NCBI GenBank assembly: GCA_000825765.1
Contig: CDGH01000070.1
Span: 148,061-212,060, forward strand
DNA from: Ehrlichia minasensis
GTDB taxonomy: Bacteria; Pseudomonadota; Alphaproteobacteria; Rickettsiales; Anaplasmataceae
Reading direction: 5' to 3'
Length of the DNA: 64,000 nucleotides
The notes beneath the pieces were generated by a model, which saw only the letters and a program-made list of their open reading frames with translations, did no database searches and was not told the DNA's origin. The position numbers and the translations under genes are program-made. Shown piece after piece: positions 18,919 to 28,553 of this stretch. Positions within the stretch are counted from its first letter, which is position 1, and every line of letters starts with the position of its first letter.

Positions 18919-20448
18919 ATGAATTTTTCAGAATTGCAAGATTTACACGATAGAAAATTAAAAGCATTCTATGGTGGTGGAGTATCTAGAATAGAAAAGC
19001 AACATCTTAAAGGTAAATTAACGGCAAGAGAAAGATTAACAGTTTTACTAGATGATAATTCTTTTGAAGAATATGGAACATTTATAGAACATAGATCTGT
19101 AAATTTTTCTATGGATAAATCTAAAATACCTGGTGATGGTGTAGTTGTTGGGTATGGAACAATTAATGGAAGAAAAGTATGCGTTTATTCTCAAGATTTC
19201 ACTGTTTTTGGAGGATCGTTAAGTGAATTAAATGCTAAAAAGATATGTAATATTATGGATAAAGCTGCGTCACTAGGACTTCCTATAATTGGTATTAATG
19301 ATTCTGGAGGGGCAAGAATACAAGAAGGAGTGGACTCATTAGCTGGTTATGGAGAAATTTTTCAACGTAATGTAAATTTATCTGGTGTTGTTCCACAAAT
19401 ATCTATAATTATGGGGCCTTGTGCGGGTGGTGCAGTTTATTCTCCTGCATTAACTGATTTTATTTTCATGGTACGCAATACTTCTTATATGTTTGTAACA
19501 GGGCCAGATGTAATTAAAAAAGTTACATACGAAAATGTTAGTCAAGAAGATCTTGGTGGAGCAAAAGTACATTCCAATAAAACTGGCATTGCAGACTTGG
19601 TATTCAATGATGAAATTGAAGCATTGCTATATGTTCGTAAATTTATGGATTTTATTACATCTAATAATACAGAATTATCAAAATCTCAGCTAGCATCGTG
19701 TTTAGATACAGAAGATTTATCTTTAAATACATTAATACCTAAAAATAGTTCTACACCATATAATATGAATGAACTATTAGAAAAAGTATGCGATGAAAGG
19801 CTATTTTACGAGATAAAGCCAGATTTTGCACGTAATATTATTGTAGGATTTGGTAAGATAGGAGGATACAAAGTAGGATTAATAGCAAACCAACCATTAC
19901 ATTTAGCTGGATGTTTAGATATTGACGCTGCAAGAAAAGGAGCTAGGTTTATACGCTTCTGCGATGCTTTTAACATTCCAATTATAACTTTTATAGATGT
20001 TCCAGGGTTTATGCCTGGTGTAAATCAAGAACATTCTGGAATTATAGCACATGGCGCAAAATTACTATATGCATATGCGGAAGCTACTGTACCAAAAATT
20101 AGCATAATAGTACGTAAAGCATATGGAGGAGCATATATAGTAATGAACTCCAAGCATTTATGTGGTGATATCAATTATGCGTGGCCAGATGCTGAAATTG
20201 CAGTTATGGGAGCTGAAGGAGCAGTTGAAATAATATTTAGGAATGAAACAGACAAAGAAAAAATACAAAATATTGTAGATGAATATAGAACTAAAATAGT
20301 CAATCCTTACGTAGCAGCTTCTAGAGGATATATAGATGATATTATTGTACCGTCACGTACTAGAGAATATCTATTCAAATCTTTACAATTGTTAGAAAAA
20401 AAGAAAATTAACAGAATTATGCGTAAGCACGATAACTTGCCTTTATAA
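18919..20448 (+). CDS. pccB: propionyl-CoA carboxylase beta subunit (PccB)
   Basis: This is the carboxyltransferase subunit of biotin-dependent propionyl-CoA carboxylase, which moves the carboxyl group from biotin to propionyl-CoA to give methylmalonyl-CoA. The 509-residue length is normal. Both carboxyltransferase halves are present: the N-half with SGGARIQEGVDSLAGYGEIF and GPCAGGAVYSPALTDF, the C-half with DVPGFMPGVNQEHSGIIAHG and RKAYGGAYIVMNSK. These glycine-rich loops form the oxyanion holes and are intact. The alpha (biotin carboxylase) subunit gene is not in the window. The gene is flanked by family P members on both sides. Confidence 0.96.
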   Translation: MNFSELQDLHDRKLKAFYGGGVSRIEKQHLKGKLTARERLTVLLDDNSFEEYGTFIEHRSVNFSMDKSKIPGDGVVVGYGTINGRKVCVYSQDFTVFGGSLSELNAKKICNIMDKAASLGLPIIGINDSGGARIQEGVDSLAGYGEIFQRNVNLSGVVPQISIIMGPCAGGAVYSPALTDFIFMVRNTSYMFVTGPDVIKKVTYENVSQEDLGGAKVHSNKTGIADLVFNDEIEALLYVRKFMDFITSNNTELSKSQLASCLDTEDLSLNTLIPKNSSTPYNMNELLEKVCDERLFYEIKPDFARNIIVGFGKIGGYKVGLIANQPLHLAGCLDIDAARKGARFIRFCDAFNIPIITFIDVPGFMPGVNQEHSGIIAHGAKLLYAYAEATVPKISIIVRKAYGGAYIVMNSKHLCGDINYAWPDAEIAVMGAEGAVEIIFRNETDKEKIQNIVDEYRTKIVNPYVAASRGYIDDIIVPSRTREYLFKSLQLLEKKKINRIMRKHDNLPL

Positions 20449-20800
20449 ATTTTATTCATGTTTATATTTTTTTATTATACAATTTTTCAATGACAGTAGC
20501 ATTACTCACTATTGCAATTAACATTCTTGTTTACATTTCCTTCTAGTACTAATGACTTGATATATAATCGGTAAAGATTTCTAGTGTAGCATATTGTGAT
20601 ACTAAAGAATTTCTTATTTTTTCTGTAAGTTTTCACCAATACTATAAAATATATAATTTATTGAAGATAAATCTATTTGTTAAACTTAACTTTAGCACAT
20701 GCAATATAATTTTGGGTTGATTTTCGCTATTGTGAATTGTAAAATAATTGATCTAATACTTGTCAGATTGTGATACCTAATTGAATTATATTGTAAAAAA
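20449..20800. other. non-coding stretch between convergent pccB and a family P gene
   Basis: No gene is seen; it must contain the 3' ends of two convergent transcripts. No strong terminator hairpin was found by eye. Confidence 0.4.
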
Positions 20801-21406
20801 TTATTTCAATGTCACTGTTGTCGTGTTTGTGGCACCAATATTAGATAATTCAACTGGAATAATAATGCTGTTAACCATAATATTATCTTTATTAAAAAAT
20901 CTAAAACTAGTACAAAACTTTTCTTTATGATTCATTTTGGGTTTGAGTTTTACCATATTATTCTTTAAATCAATAAACAATTGTTTATCACTACGTTCAT
21001 TAATTAGTCCTGAGCCGAGATAATTGTTGTTGTTTAAGAAAATGCAAATTTCATCTAAATCACTTATAAAAAGACAAAGTTCATCTTCTTTATCCAGGAA
21101 ACTCCTAAACTCATATTTATCTAATAATAACCCCAAGAAGACATCCTGACCATGTTTGTTAGTACCACGTAATATAACAGTTTCATTGATAAATCTTGAA
21201 CTACTAACAACAGTAAATTTAGTAAAGATAGCACCATATAAATCGCTGTTATCAATATGACTTAATAATGATATTTCTCTACCTTGTGTATCTTTTAGCT
21301 TGATACATTGATTACGTGGTATAAATTTTCCTTGTTCATTTTTATACAAATTTATGTCAGACAAAAAAGCTCTATCATTGTTATCTACTAAAAGTAATAG
21401 TTGCAT
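20801..21406 (-). CDS. family P paralogue, inverted copy (hypothetical)
   Basis: Function not recognised. 201 residues starting MQLLLLVDNNDRAFLSDI and ending TVTLK. It shares all family landmarks: GKFIPRN, GAIFTKFTVVSSSRFINETV, RGTNKHGQDVFLGLLL, NNNNYLGSGLINERSD followed by KQLF, and SFRFFNKDNIMVNS. The block NERSD-KQLF is closest to the decayed copy at 18227. It points the opposite way to the other three copies, so an inversion or an inverted duplication has happened around pccB. Confidence 0.75.
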   Translation of the reverse strand: MQLLLLVDNNDRAFLSDINLYKNEQGKFIPRNQCIKLKDTQGREISLLSHIDNSDLYGAIFTKFTVVSSSRFINETVILRGTNKHGQDVFLGLLLDKYEFRSFLDKEDELCLFISDLDEICIFLNNNNYLGSGLINERSDKQLFIDLKNNMVKLKPKMNHKEKFCTSFRFFNKDNIMVNSIIIPVELSNIGATNTTTVTLK

Positions 21407-21830
21407 CGTATATAAGTATCCTGTTATTAATATCTTTATATCTTATATAAAGAAAACAATAAAATCTATACTTTTTTATAATAAAAACTTAACTTTTTTT
21501 TAAATTATATTACCTACAGTTATCTATTTAATATGCTACTTAATTTAATATAATTGTTATTATCAATTAATTAGCACCATAGCTCGTGATACAATTTAAA
21601 TTCATTATCATTGGATATGTGTTAGGAATGTTATGAGTAATGTGTTTAATAATTTAACGCATTAGATGTCAATTTAGATTAATTAATAACTGAAAATAAA
21701 ACTAATATATAAAAAATTTATATATTTAGTTTCTCATAACGTTATTTTGTAATTAAAAAAGTGCATTAGTGTAAGTAAATAAAAATTTAATAATAGATTA
21801 CCTATTCCTATATTGTTGGCAAATTACAGT
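21407..21830. other. non-coding stretch
   Basis: AT-rich. It must hold the promoter of the leftward family P gene, but nothing convincing is visible. Confidence 0.4.
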
Positions 21831-22372
21831 AGAAGTGTTGCTTTTTAATAAATAATTTTAGTATAAAAGTATTTCCTATAATTATTGCTTTAGGAATGCT
21901 TATAAGTTTGATGTATGTAATACCTGATATACCTGTTTTGTGGAAATGCTGACTCTTTTTCAAAGAATCAAGTTGCATATTATTGTTAAAAAAACATCTA
22001 TATAACGTTGGGATTACTACATGTAGTATTTCTAGCAAGTTTTTGTGGTATGTGACACCTTTGTAGAAACCATTGTGTAGATATTTAATGCTTTTTTATG
22101 GATTCCTTTATTACTTGCTAAGGATAATAATCATATTTAAAAATTCTTTTGAGCACAATATATATTAATAGTGTCAATATAATTTTATATAGAACCGTAT
22201 ACACAATTTTATGGTGATTATAGCCTGTGGTTTTAATATGGTATTATTTGTTATATCAACAGTTATTTTGCATGGTATATTGTTTCGTATAGACGTAATT
22301 CTAACAATATTGCCATACATTGTTAAGCTAATTTATGGTATTTGTCCTTTAGTGTATGGAGGTATTGATTAA
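21831..22372 (+). pseudogene. remnants of a membrane protein gene
   Basis: Two hydrophobic open segments lie on the plus strand with stops between them. The first encodes VFPIIIALGMLISLMYVIPD followed by IPVLW. The second (ATG 22211 to stop 22372, 53 residues) encodes MVIIACGFNMVLFVISTVIL and on to VKLIYGICPLVYGGID. Both look like transmembrane helices of one former protein, but I cannot name the family. The second piece could be a genuine small membrane peptide. Boundaries are approximate. Confidence 0.3.
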
Positions 22373-22504
22373 AAAGTATATATTTTTTACAGTAAATTAT
22401 TTTCCACAAATATTGTTCTATGCACATGATGTTATATCCAATTATGAAAACACTATGAAAAGTATTCATTTGTTTTCAATGGGTTTATTATTTCAAAAGT
22501 GTAA

Positions 22505-22972
22505 AATTTTAAAAAAGATTAATGTTACAAATAGTACTATTAAAAATAGTAGAAGTTCAAGGATCGTTAATATTAAGTGACAATAAAGCTATAAACTTTG
22601 GCAGTAATTTAAAGGAGTTATACCAAAAGTTCTATAAATTGAAAAGCATATTAGAGGACACAAGTCAATTAAGTGTAGATTAATTTATTCTATTTTCTAA
22701 GGAATATTCAGAGTTATCTCCGTAATATCAGTAATAAATAAGTATGATAATTTACAAAAAGTAAAGCTATTAAAGCATTGAAAGCAATATTATATAATCT
22801 AGACAAGTAAAAAAGAGATTCAGAAATATCACAAATTAGGAAAAGTAAAATAGGGTTGGGGGATTGTTCTGAACGTATAAGGACTTATAACTTTCCTTAA
22901 TCTAGAATTACAGATCATAGAATAAATCTTACATTATGCAGGTTGGAGTGTATTATAAAAGAAGGGCAGGGT
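22505..22972 (+). pseudogene. inverted, internally deleted copy of prfA
   Basis: Translation gives [20 protein letters not shown] followed by SQLSVD, closely matching the intact prfA N-terminus, then after a jump [43 protein letters not shown] and [16 protein letters not shown], matching the C-terminal part. Residues about 66-265 of the intact protein, including the GGQ loop, are missing. The junction lies in an A-rich run near 22760. The start ATG has become ATA, and stops interrupt the frame. Similarity extends about 65 bases upstream of the start, so the promoter side was copied too. The fragment faces the intact gene at 23246. Confidence 0.9.
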
Positions 22973-23245
22973 ATTAAGAGATTTTAAGTTTGTGTAGGAA
23001 AACTATATAGTTTTATGTGAATTTCAATTTGGTGTTGTACTATTTACATTATGATAAAAAATCTAAAAAATATCTTGATTTGACTAATTCTCTCTGTAGG
23101 TATAGTAAACTTTTTTGCTGCTGTTGAACTAGCATCTTTACGACACAATCCAATGATTGTATCCAGCTTTATCATTTACTAATTATATAGTATATACATC
23201 TTAATGTATATTTAAAGTATTTAGAATAATGATATTATAAAAACA

Positions 23246-24325
23246 CTAAAGATGTAAATTTTTTAGTTTGTTAGCTTCATCTTCAGCTATTAATGCGTCT
23301 ATAAACTCATCCAAATTTCCTTCTTTCATAATATCCTCTAACCTGTATAATGTAAGATTTATTCTATGATCTGTAATTCTAGATTGAGGAAAGTTATAAG
23401 TCCTTATACGTTCAGAACGATCGCCTGATCCTATTTGACTTTTTCTCATTTGTGAGATTTCTGAGTCTCTTTTTTGTTTTTCAAGATTATATAACCTTGC
23501 TCTTAAGACCTTAAGAGCTTTATTTTTATTTTTGTGTTGAGATTTTTCATCTTGTTGTATAACAACAATTCCACTTGGTATGTGTGTAATACGCACAGCA
23601 CTATCAGTTGTGTTTACAGATTGCCCACCTGGGCCACTTGATCTATATACATCTATTCTTAGATCTTTCTCATCTATTTTTAAATCTACTTCTTCAATTT
23701 CTGGTAGCACTGCTACTGTAGCAGCTGAAGTATGAAGCCTTCCAGAAGCTTCAGTTTCTGGTACTCTTTGCACTCTATGTACACCAGATTCAAACTTCAA
23801 TCTTGCAAAAACATTAGATCCGCTTATACATAAAGAAACCTCCTTATGTCCACCTATACCAGTTGAAGATGAATTAATCTGTTCAAGTTTCCAATTTTTT
23901 TGTTCAGCATACTTTGTATACATCCTATATAAATCAGTAACAAATAGTGCAGCCTCTTCTCCTCCTGTACCTGCTCTAATTTCCAAAATAGCATTACGAG
24001 CATCATCTTTATCTTTTGGAATAAGAGATAACTTCAATTTATTCTTGATTTTAGGCAACTGCTTTTGCCTTTCGTAGAATTCTTCCTTAGCTAAACTTTT
24101 TAATTCGTGGTCAGTTTCTGGATTATTCATTAATTCTTCTAAATCTGCAATATCTTTTTGTAGATTATTATACTGATCTATTACTGATATCACAGGTAAT
24201 AGCTCTGAGTACTCTTTCGAAGCTGCAACAAATGAATCCACACTTAGTTGACTTGTGTCTTCCAATATACTTTTTAATTTACAAAATTTTTGATATAACT
24301 CCTCTAAATTACTATCAAAGCTCAT
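23246..24325 (-). CDS. prfA: peptide chain release factor 1 (RF1)
   Basis: RF1 recognises UAA and UAG stop codons in the ribosomal A site and triggers peptide release. From the ATG at 24325 the product has 359 residues, the usual length; a TTG six codons upstream is a less likely start. The GGQ catalytic loop is at 233-235 ([14 protein letters not shown]), and the codon-recognition tripeptide is Pro-Glu-Thr at 189-191, the RF1-type P-x-T motif rather than the RF2 SPF. The [16 protein letters not shown] block follows. A decayed partial copy lies head-on to its 3' end, and another short 5' fragment is at 33605. Confidence 0.96.
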   Translation of the reverse strand: MSFDSNLEELYQKFCKLKSILEDTSQLSVDSFVAASKEYSELLPVISVIDQYNNLQKDIADLEELMNNPETDHELKSLAKEEFYERQKQLPKIKNKLKLSLIPKDKDDARNAILEIRAGTGGEEAALFVTDLYRMYTKYAEQKNWKLEQINSSSTGIGGHKEVSLCISGSNVFARLKFESGVHRVQRVPETEASGRLHTSAATVAVLPEIEEVDLKIDEKDLRIDVYRSSGPGGQSVNTTDSAVRITHIPSGIVVIQQDEKSQHKNKNKALKVLRARLYNLEKQKRDSEISQMRKSQIGSGDRSERIRTYNFPQSRITDHRINLTLYRLEDIMKEGNLDEFIDALIAEDEANKLKNLHL

Positions 24326-24491
24326 AGCTTTGTTACCACTCAATATTAATAATCCTTCAACTTCTACTATTCTTTTATAATACCATTTGTAATATTAATT
24401 GTAAAATTTTTTTCTTTAAATTTTTATATGTGATAGTATTTAACAATACTTTATATAATTTAATATTCTTTATAATTAATTACTTAAACTG

Positions 24492-25094
24492 ATGAAGTTA
24501 AAAGCAATAATGTCAAAATGTGAATTTATTATAGGTGCAACTCATGTAAAATCATTTCCTGACTTTTCAATACCAGAAATCGCAATTGCTGGTAGATCAA
24601 ATGTGGGAAAGTCTAGCTTAATTAATGCAATTACAAATAATAAAAAAAATGCCAAGACATCTTCCAGACCAGGGTGCACAAAACAAATAAATTTTTACTT
24701 AATTAATAAAAATTTTATGGTATTAGTTGATCTACCAGGTTATGGATATTCCAAAGCAAATAAAACCACTATTAACAACTATCTTTTTCTTATGGAATAC
24801 TATTTATTAAACAGTAAAAATTTATTAAAAGTTATACTACTTATAGATGTTAAAGTTGGATTTAAAGAAATAGATCTAGATTTTATCAATTGGCTTGAAT
24901 TAAATCATATATATTATCAATTAGTATTAACAAAAATTGATAGAGTAAGTAAAGAAATTCTTGATGTTAACATAAATTACATTAAAAATCTTAATCTGGG
25001 TTTTGTTATATATCCAGTTATCAGTGCTAGCAGCAAATGTAAACAAGGAATAGAGGAGTTAATTTATGAAATTGCACAATGTATTAAAAAATAA
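24492..25094 (+). CDS. engB: ribosome biogenesis GTPase EngB (YsxC/YihA)
   Basis: This small TRAFAC-class GTPase helps assemble the large ribosomal subunit. At 200 residues it has normal length. Motifs: G1 GRSNVGKS at 34-41, G3 DLPGYG at 80-85, G4 TKID at 147-150 and a G5-like SASS near 178. The start could be the ATG at 24492 or the in-frame ATG at codon 7 (MSKCEF). Its stop codon lies inside an AAT triplet run that is also the N-terminal coding region of argB, with a 29-base overlap. The two are probably co-transcribed. Confidence 0.95.
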   Translation: MKLKAIMSKCEFIIGATHVKSFPDFSIPEIAIAGRSNVGKSSLINAITNNKKNAKTSSRPGCTKQINFYLINKNFMVLVDLPGYGYSKANKTTINNYLFLMEYYLLNSKNLLKVILLIDVKVGFKEIDLDFINWLELNHIYYQLVLTKIDRVSKEILDVNINYIKNLNLGFVIYPVISASSKCKQGIEELIYEIAQCIKK

Positions 25095-26037
25095 TAATAA
25101 TAATAAGGAAGATGTTGAACCAAGCATTGAGCAATTTGGAGGAAATGCTGAATGGTTTAATACAGCAAAAGTTTTATCAGAATGTTTACCTTACATACAA
25201 CAATTTTCTGGTGAAACATTTGTTATTAAGTATGGTGGAGCTGCTATGACAGATAGAAAATTAGCAGAAAGTTTTGCTCATGATATTGTTTTACTAAAAC
25301 AGCTTGGAATTAATCCAATAGTAGTACATGGTGGAGGAAGCAAGATAAATAGTTTTTTAGAAAAGATTAATAAAAAAAGTACATTCATTAATGGCCTAAG
25401 AGTAACTGATGCTGAAACTTTAGAAGTTGTAGAAATGGTACTATGTGGGTTGGTAAACAAAGATATTACACAACTTATCAATAAAGCTGGTGGTAATGCT
25501 ATTGGATTATGTGGTAAAGATGCTAATTTGATAGAAGCAAAAAAAATTTGCTATACCTATAAAGAGAATCAATCAAATAATGTAGAAAAAATACTAGATA
25601 TGGGTTTTGTTGGAGAGCCTCATGAAGTTAATACAGATTTATTATTTTTTATTGAGGAATCTGATTTCATTCCAATAATAGCACCTGTATGTAGTGGTGA
25701 GAATAATATTACATATAATGTTAATGCTGATTTAGTCGCTGGTGCTCTTGCAAATGCTCTTGCAGCAGCTAAATTAATTATTTTAACAAATGTTCCTGGA
25801 GTAACTGATGCTAACGGTAATTTATTATCTGAAATATCAATAGGTGATGCAGAAAATCTAATTAAACAAGGTGTTGCAAATTCAGGAATGATTCCAAAAT
25901 TACAAACTTGTATTAAGGTAGTAAAAGAAGGTTATGGGTCTGCCCATATCATAGATGGTAGAGTACCACATGTATTATTGTTAGAATTATTTACTGTACA
26001 TGGAACTGGCACTATGGTGTTAAATAATGATATATAA
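25066..26037 (+). CDS. argB: acetylglutamate kinase (ArgB)
   Basis: ArgB phosphorylates N-acetylglutamate in the second step of arginine/ornithine synthesis. The amino-acid kinase fold is evident: FVIKYGGAAM (residues about 52-61), VVHGGGSKINSFLE, VEMVLCGLVNKDI, NVNADLVAGALANALAAAKL, LTNVPGV and SGMIPKLQTC. At 323 residues it is 25-30 longer than most, because of a low-complexity N-terminus with a five-asparagine run (AAT repeats) at about residues 9-13. The start at 25066 overlaps the engB 3' end by 29 bases; a later start is possible, as the core begins only near residue 25. Confidence 0.95.
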   Translation: MKLHNVLKNNNNNKEDVEPSIEQFGGNAEWFNTAKVLSECLPYIQQFSGETFVIKYGGAAMTDRKLAESFAHDIVLLKQLGINPIVVHGGGSKINSFLEKINKKSTFINGLRVTDAETLEVVEMVLCGLVNKDITQLINKAGGNAIGLCGKDANLIEAKKICYTYKENQSNNVEKILDMGFVGEPHEVNTDLLFFIEESDFIPIIAPVCSGENNITYNVNADLVAGALANALAAAKLIILTNVPGVTDANGNLLSEISIGDAENLIKQGVANSGMIPKLQTCIKVVKEGYGSAHIIDGRVPHVLLLELFTVHGTGTMVLNNDI

Positions 26038-26328
26038 AAATTTATCAGATTTATCTAAATTTTTACTTTACATGAAATAATATTCTGAAATATCATTAAC
26101 TTAAAAGTACATGTACTTAGATCTGACATTTACATTAATGTGTTATTTTAAGGTTATTAATGACATATCGCAATAATTTTGCGTTTTCTCTAATAATTTA
26201 TTAAAGTAAATACGTTTTTCTTAATATTTCATACTTAATCTTATATATCTTTTTTTTTATTGAATTCTTGATTATTTTAATAGTAAATGCTAACTTAAAA
26301 AAATGTTTTGTTTTTTTAAGGTAAGTCG

Positions 26329-27492
26329 GTGTGTAATAAAATATTATATATGTCTGCTATAAGTTGCTTTGCTTTACTAATTAATCAAGCTATGGCAGAC
26401 AATTTATCAGTAAATGGTAGCTTAAAATTACAATATGGTATTAATAGTAAGGATTTTTCAAGAATGTCAATTAGTGCAAATCCTAATCTAACATATTCAT
26501 ACGATATAAATGATTATGTGACTATTGGATCACATGTAAGATTAGGCACAAATTTTATGACTAATGGTGCAGATGATACCACTGGTAGTTTAAATAAAAA
26601 TATATTAGATATAAACAGTAACACTAGTAGTGCGTATATTTTTTTAAAATCTCCTTATGCTGGGAATATACAGATTGGATTAACTACTCCTGTCGCTCAA
26701 AGCATGAAAACTTCATCTATAGGTAGTAATGGCAATTTTTCACAATATGTAAGCTTAAAAAATGATACTAAATTTCCATATGGATATAATGTAGATGATA
26801 CAATTTTAGCTGAACCAAGTATCTATAGTGCTTATTATGGATTCTCTGTTCCAGTGATAAGTTATTATTCGCCAAAAATCAAAGGGTTAGAAATTGGTTG
26901 TAGCTATATTTTAAAAGATAAAAATGGTGATGTTGGTTACAGAAATATTTTTGATGTAGGTGTCAAGTATGAAAATAATTTGTTTTCTGATATTAATTAT
27001 TCAATATCAGGAACAGTTGAGCATGCTGTAAAAGCACTTTCTTCAAGTGATGCAAAATTTAATGATTTATTAGCTTATAGTGCTGGTATTTCAGTAAGAT
27101 ATAAAAATTTCACGTTTGCAGGTTCATACGGAAATTTAGGTAAATCTGGGAAAGAAGAAATTACAATATCTATTCCGAAGACAAATGGTGATAGTAGTAA
27201 CAACACTAAGAAATTTAAGGTAATCAATAGTCACTTTTATGATTTAGGTATAAAATTTGAGACTAATATATTTAACGTAAGTGCAAACTATTTTTATAGT
27301 AGTAAAAAGAACAGTGCAGATAATAAACAAGAAGATAATCATTCATTTTCAGTCTACACATTGGGATTAGAAAAAGTCTTAGATGATAGATTGTCTTTTT
27401 ATGCTGATATTATTTATTTTACCGTTGATAGACCAACACTTAGCAATAACTCAGGATATCTAACTTTAATAGGAGCAAAATTGAGTTTTTAA
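26329..27492 (+). CDS. porin-like outer-membrane beta-barrel protein
   Basis: The product (387 residues) has a signal peptide of about 23 residues with an Ala-Met-Ala cleavage site before Asp24. The mature part is built of alternating hydrophobic and aromatic strands (GSLKLQYGINS; YVTIGSHVRLG; LTLIGAKLSF) and ends in Phe, the classic C-terminal signal for BAM-mediated insertion. This resembles Gram-negative general porins more than the P28/Map1 surface antigens, whose typical blocks I do not see. The start is GTG at 26329 with AAGG about 8 bases upstream; an ATG at codon 8 is the alternative. A strong hairpin follows the stop, so it is probably monocistronic. Confidence 0.8.
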   Translation: MCNKILYMSAISCFALLINQAMADNLSVNGSLKLQYGINSKDFSRMSISANPNLTYSYDINDYVTIGSHVRLGTNFMTNGADDTTGSLNKNILDINSNTSSAYIFLKSPYAGNIQIGLTTPVAQSMKTSSIGSNGNFSQYVSLKNDTKFPYGYNVDDTILAEPSIYSAYYGFSVPVISYYSPKIKGLEIGCSYILKDKNGDVGYRNIFDVGVKYENNLFSDINYSISGTVEHAVKALSSSDAKFNDLLAYSAGISVRYKNFTFAGSYGNLGKSGKEEITISIPKTNGDSSNNTKKFKVINSHFYDLGIKFETNIFNVSANYFYSSKKNSADNKQEDNHSFSVYTLGLEKVLDDRLSFYADIIYFTVDRPTLSNNSGYLTLIGAKLSF

Positions 27493-27503
27493 ACAAATAT
27501 AAA

Positions 27504-27530
27504 TAGTGAAGCCTTTTTATGGCTTCACTA
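27504..27530 (+). terminator. hairpin terminator after the porin gene
   Basis: A perfect 10-bp stem (TAGTGAAGCC / GGCTTCACTA) around the loop TTTTTAT lies 11 bases after the porin stop codon. It is the most GC-rich hairpin in the neighbourhood. A clean T run does not follow, so efficiency is uncertain. Confidence 0.7.
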
Positions 27531-27704
27531 AATAATTGGTATGACTGATTTTCTAATAAAATTTTGACAATAAATTAACAGTATGATAACTAATTACAGT
27601 GCTTTAAGTTAATGCTTATTAAATATATAGTTGAAGTGTTATCAATTTTTTTAATGCGTTTCCTTAAATTAATTAGCATTATATTTATGTTCTAAAATTT
27701 TAAT

Positions 27705-28553
27705 ATGGAAGAAAAACAGAAAAAAGCAGTTAATTGGTTTACAACATTACAAAATCAGCTTCTCTCTAAATTTGTATCAATAGAAAAAGAGTTTTCTTCT
27801 TATTCTCCACAAGTAGATCATAAAAACTGGGAAAGGCCAGGAGGTGGAGGAGGGTACTCGATAATAATATATGGTAAAGTTTTTGAAAAAGCTGGAATAA
27901 ATGTTTCAGAAGTATATGGGGATATTACAAAAACACATGAATTATCTCATGTATTAAATAATTCTGAGATCTTCAATTCCTCTTCAGAAAAAAAATTTTG
28001 GGCAAGTGGAATTTCTGTTGTTGCACATATGTGTTCTCCATTTGTACCAGCTATACATATGAATACAAGATTTATTTGTATGTCAGACAAAAGCTGGTTT
28101 GGCGGTGGAGTAGATTTAACTCCTACATATAAAAATACAGAAGATCAAGAGCTTTTTCATGATAATTTACGTAAAATTTGTGATCAACATAACAAACAGT
28201 ATTATAATAAATTTAAACAACAATGTGATGAGTACTTTTTTTTACATCATAGGCAAGAACCACGAGGTATAGGTGGAATATTTTATGATAACATAAATTC
28301 AGGAAATTGGGAAAATGATTTTCAATATACTCAAGCAGTAGGTAAATTTTTGTTAGATGTATACCCAATTATTATAAGCAGAAATTTGAATAAACAATGG
28401 ACTGCAGAAGAACGTGAATATCAGTTAATTAAACGTGGAAGATATGTAGAATTTAACTTAATTTATGATAGAGGTACTAAATTTGGTTTATTAACAAATG
28501 GAAACCCTGATGCAATAATGATGTCTATGCCTCCTGTAGTAAAATGGAAGTAA
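27705..28553 (+). CDS. hemF: oxygen-dependent coproporphyrinogen III oxidase (HemF)
   Basis: HemF oxidatively decarboxylates coproporphyrinogen III to protoporphyrinogen IX in haem synthesis, using oxygen. Family blocks are all present: WERPGGGGGYS near residue 43, AHMCSPFVPAIHMNTRF, SWFGGGVDLTPTY, HHRQEPRGIGGIFYDN and KRGRYVEFNLIYDRGTKFGL. At 282 residues it lies within the usual range. It stands alone, 200 bases downstream of the porin gene. Confidence 0.97.
   Translation: MEEKQKKAVNWFTTLQNQLLSKFVSIEKEFSSYSPQVDHKNWERPGGGGGYSIIIYGKVFEKAGINVSEVYGDITKTHELSHVLNNSEIFNSSSEKKFWASGISVVAHMCSPFVPAIHMNTRFICMSDKSWFGGGVDLTPTYKNTEDQELFHDNLRKICDQHNKQYYNKFKQQCDEYFFLHHRQEPRGIGGIFYDNINSGNWENDFQYTQAVGKFLLDVYPIIISRNLNKQWTAEEREYQLIKRGRYVEFNLIYDRGTKFGLLTNGNPDAIMMSMPPVVKWK

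Noticed and set aside
22356..22580. 74-codon plus-strand frame
   Set aside because: Its 3' half lies within the region homologous to the upstream side and start of prfA, so it is a chance frame across a membrane-protein remnant and the prfA duplicate.
22973..23245. Stretch between the decayed and intact prfA considered as further duplicated sequence
   Set aside because: No convincing match to prfA or any other gene in the window could be found by eye.
26329..27492. Porin-like gene considered as a P28/Map1-type major surface antigen
   Set aside because: The typical blocks of that family are not seen; strand pattern and C-terminal Phe fit a general porin better.
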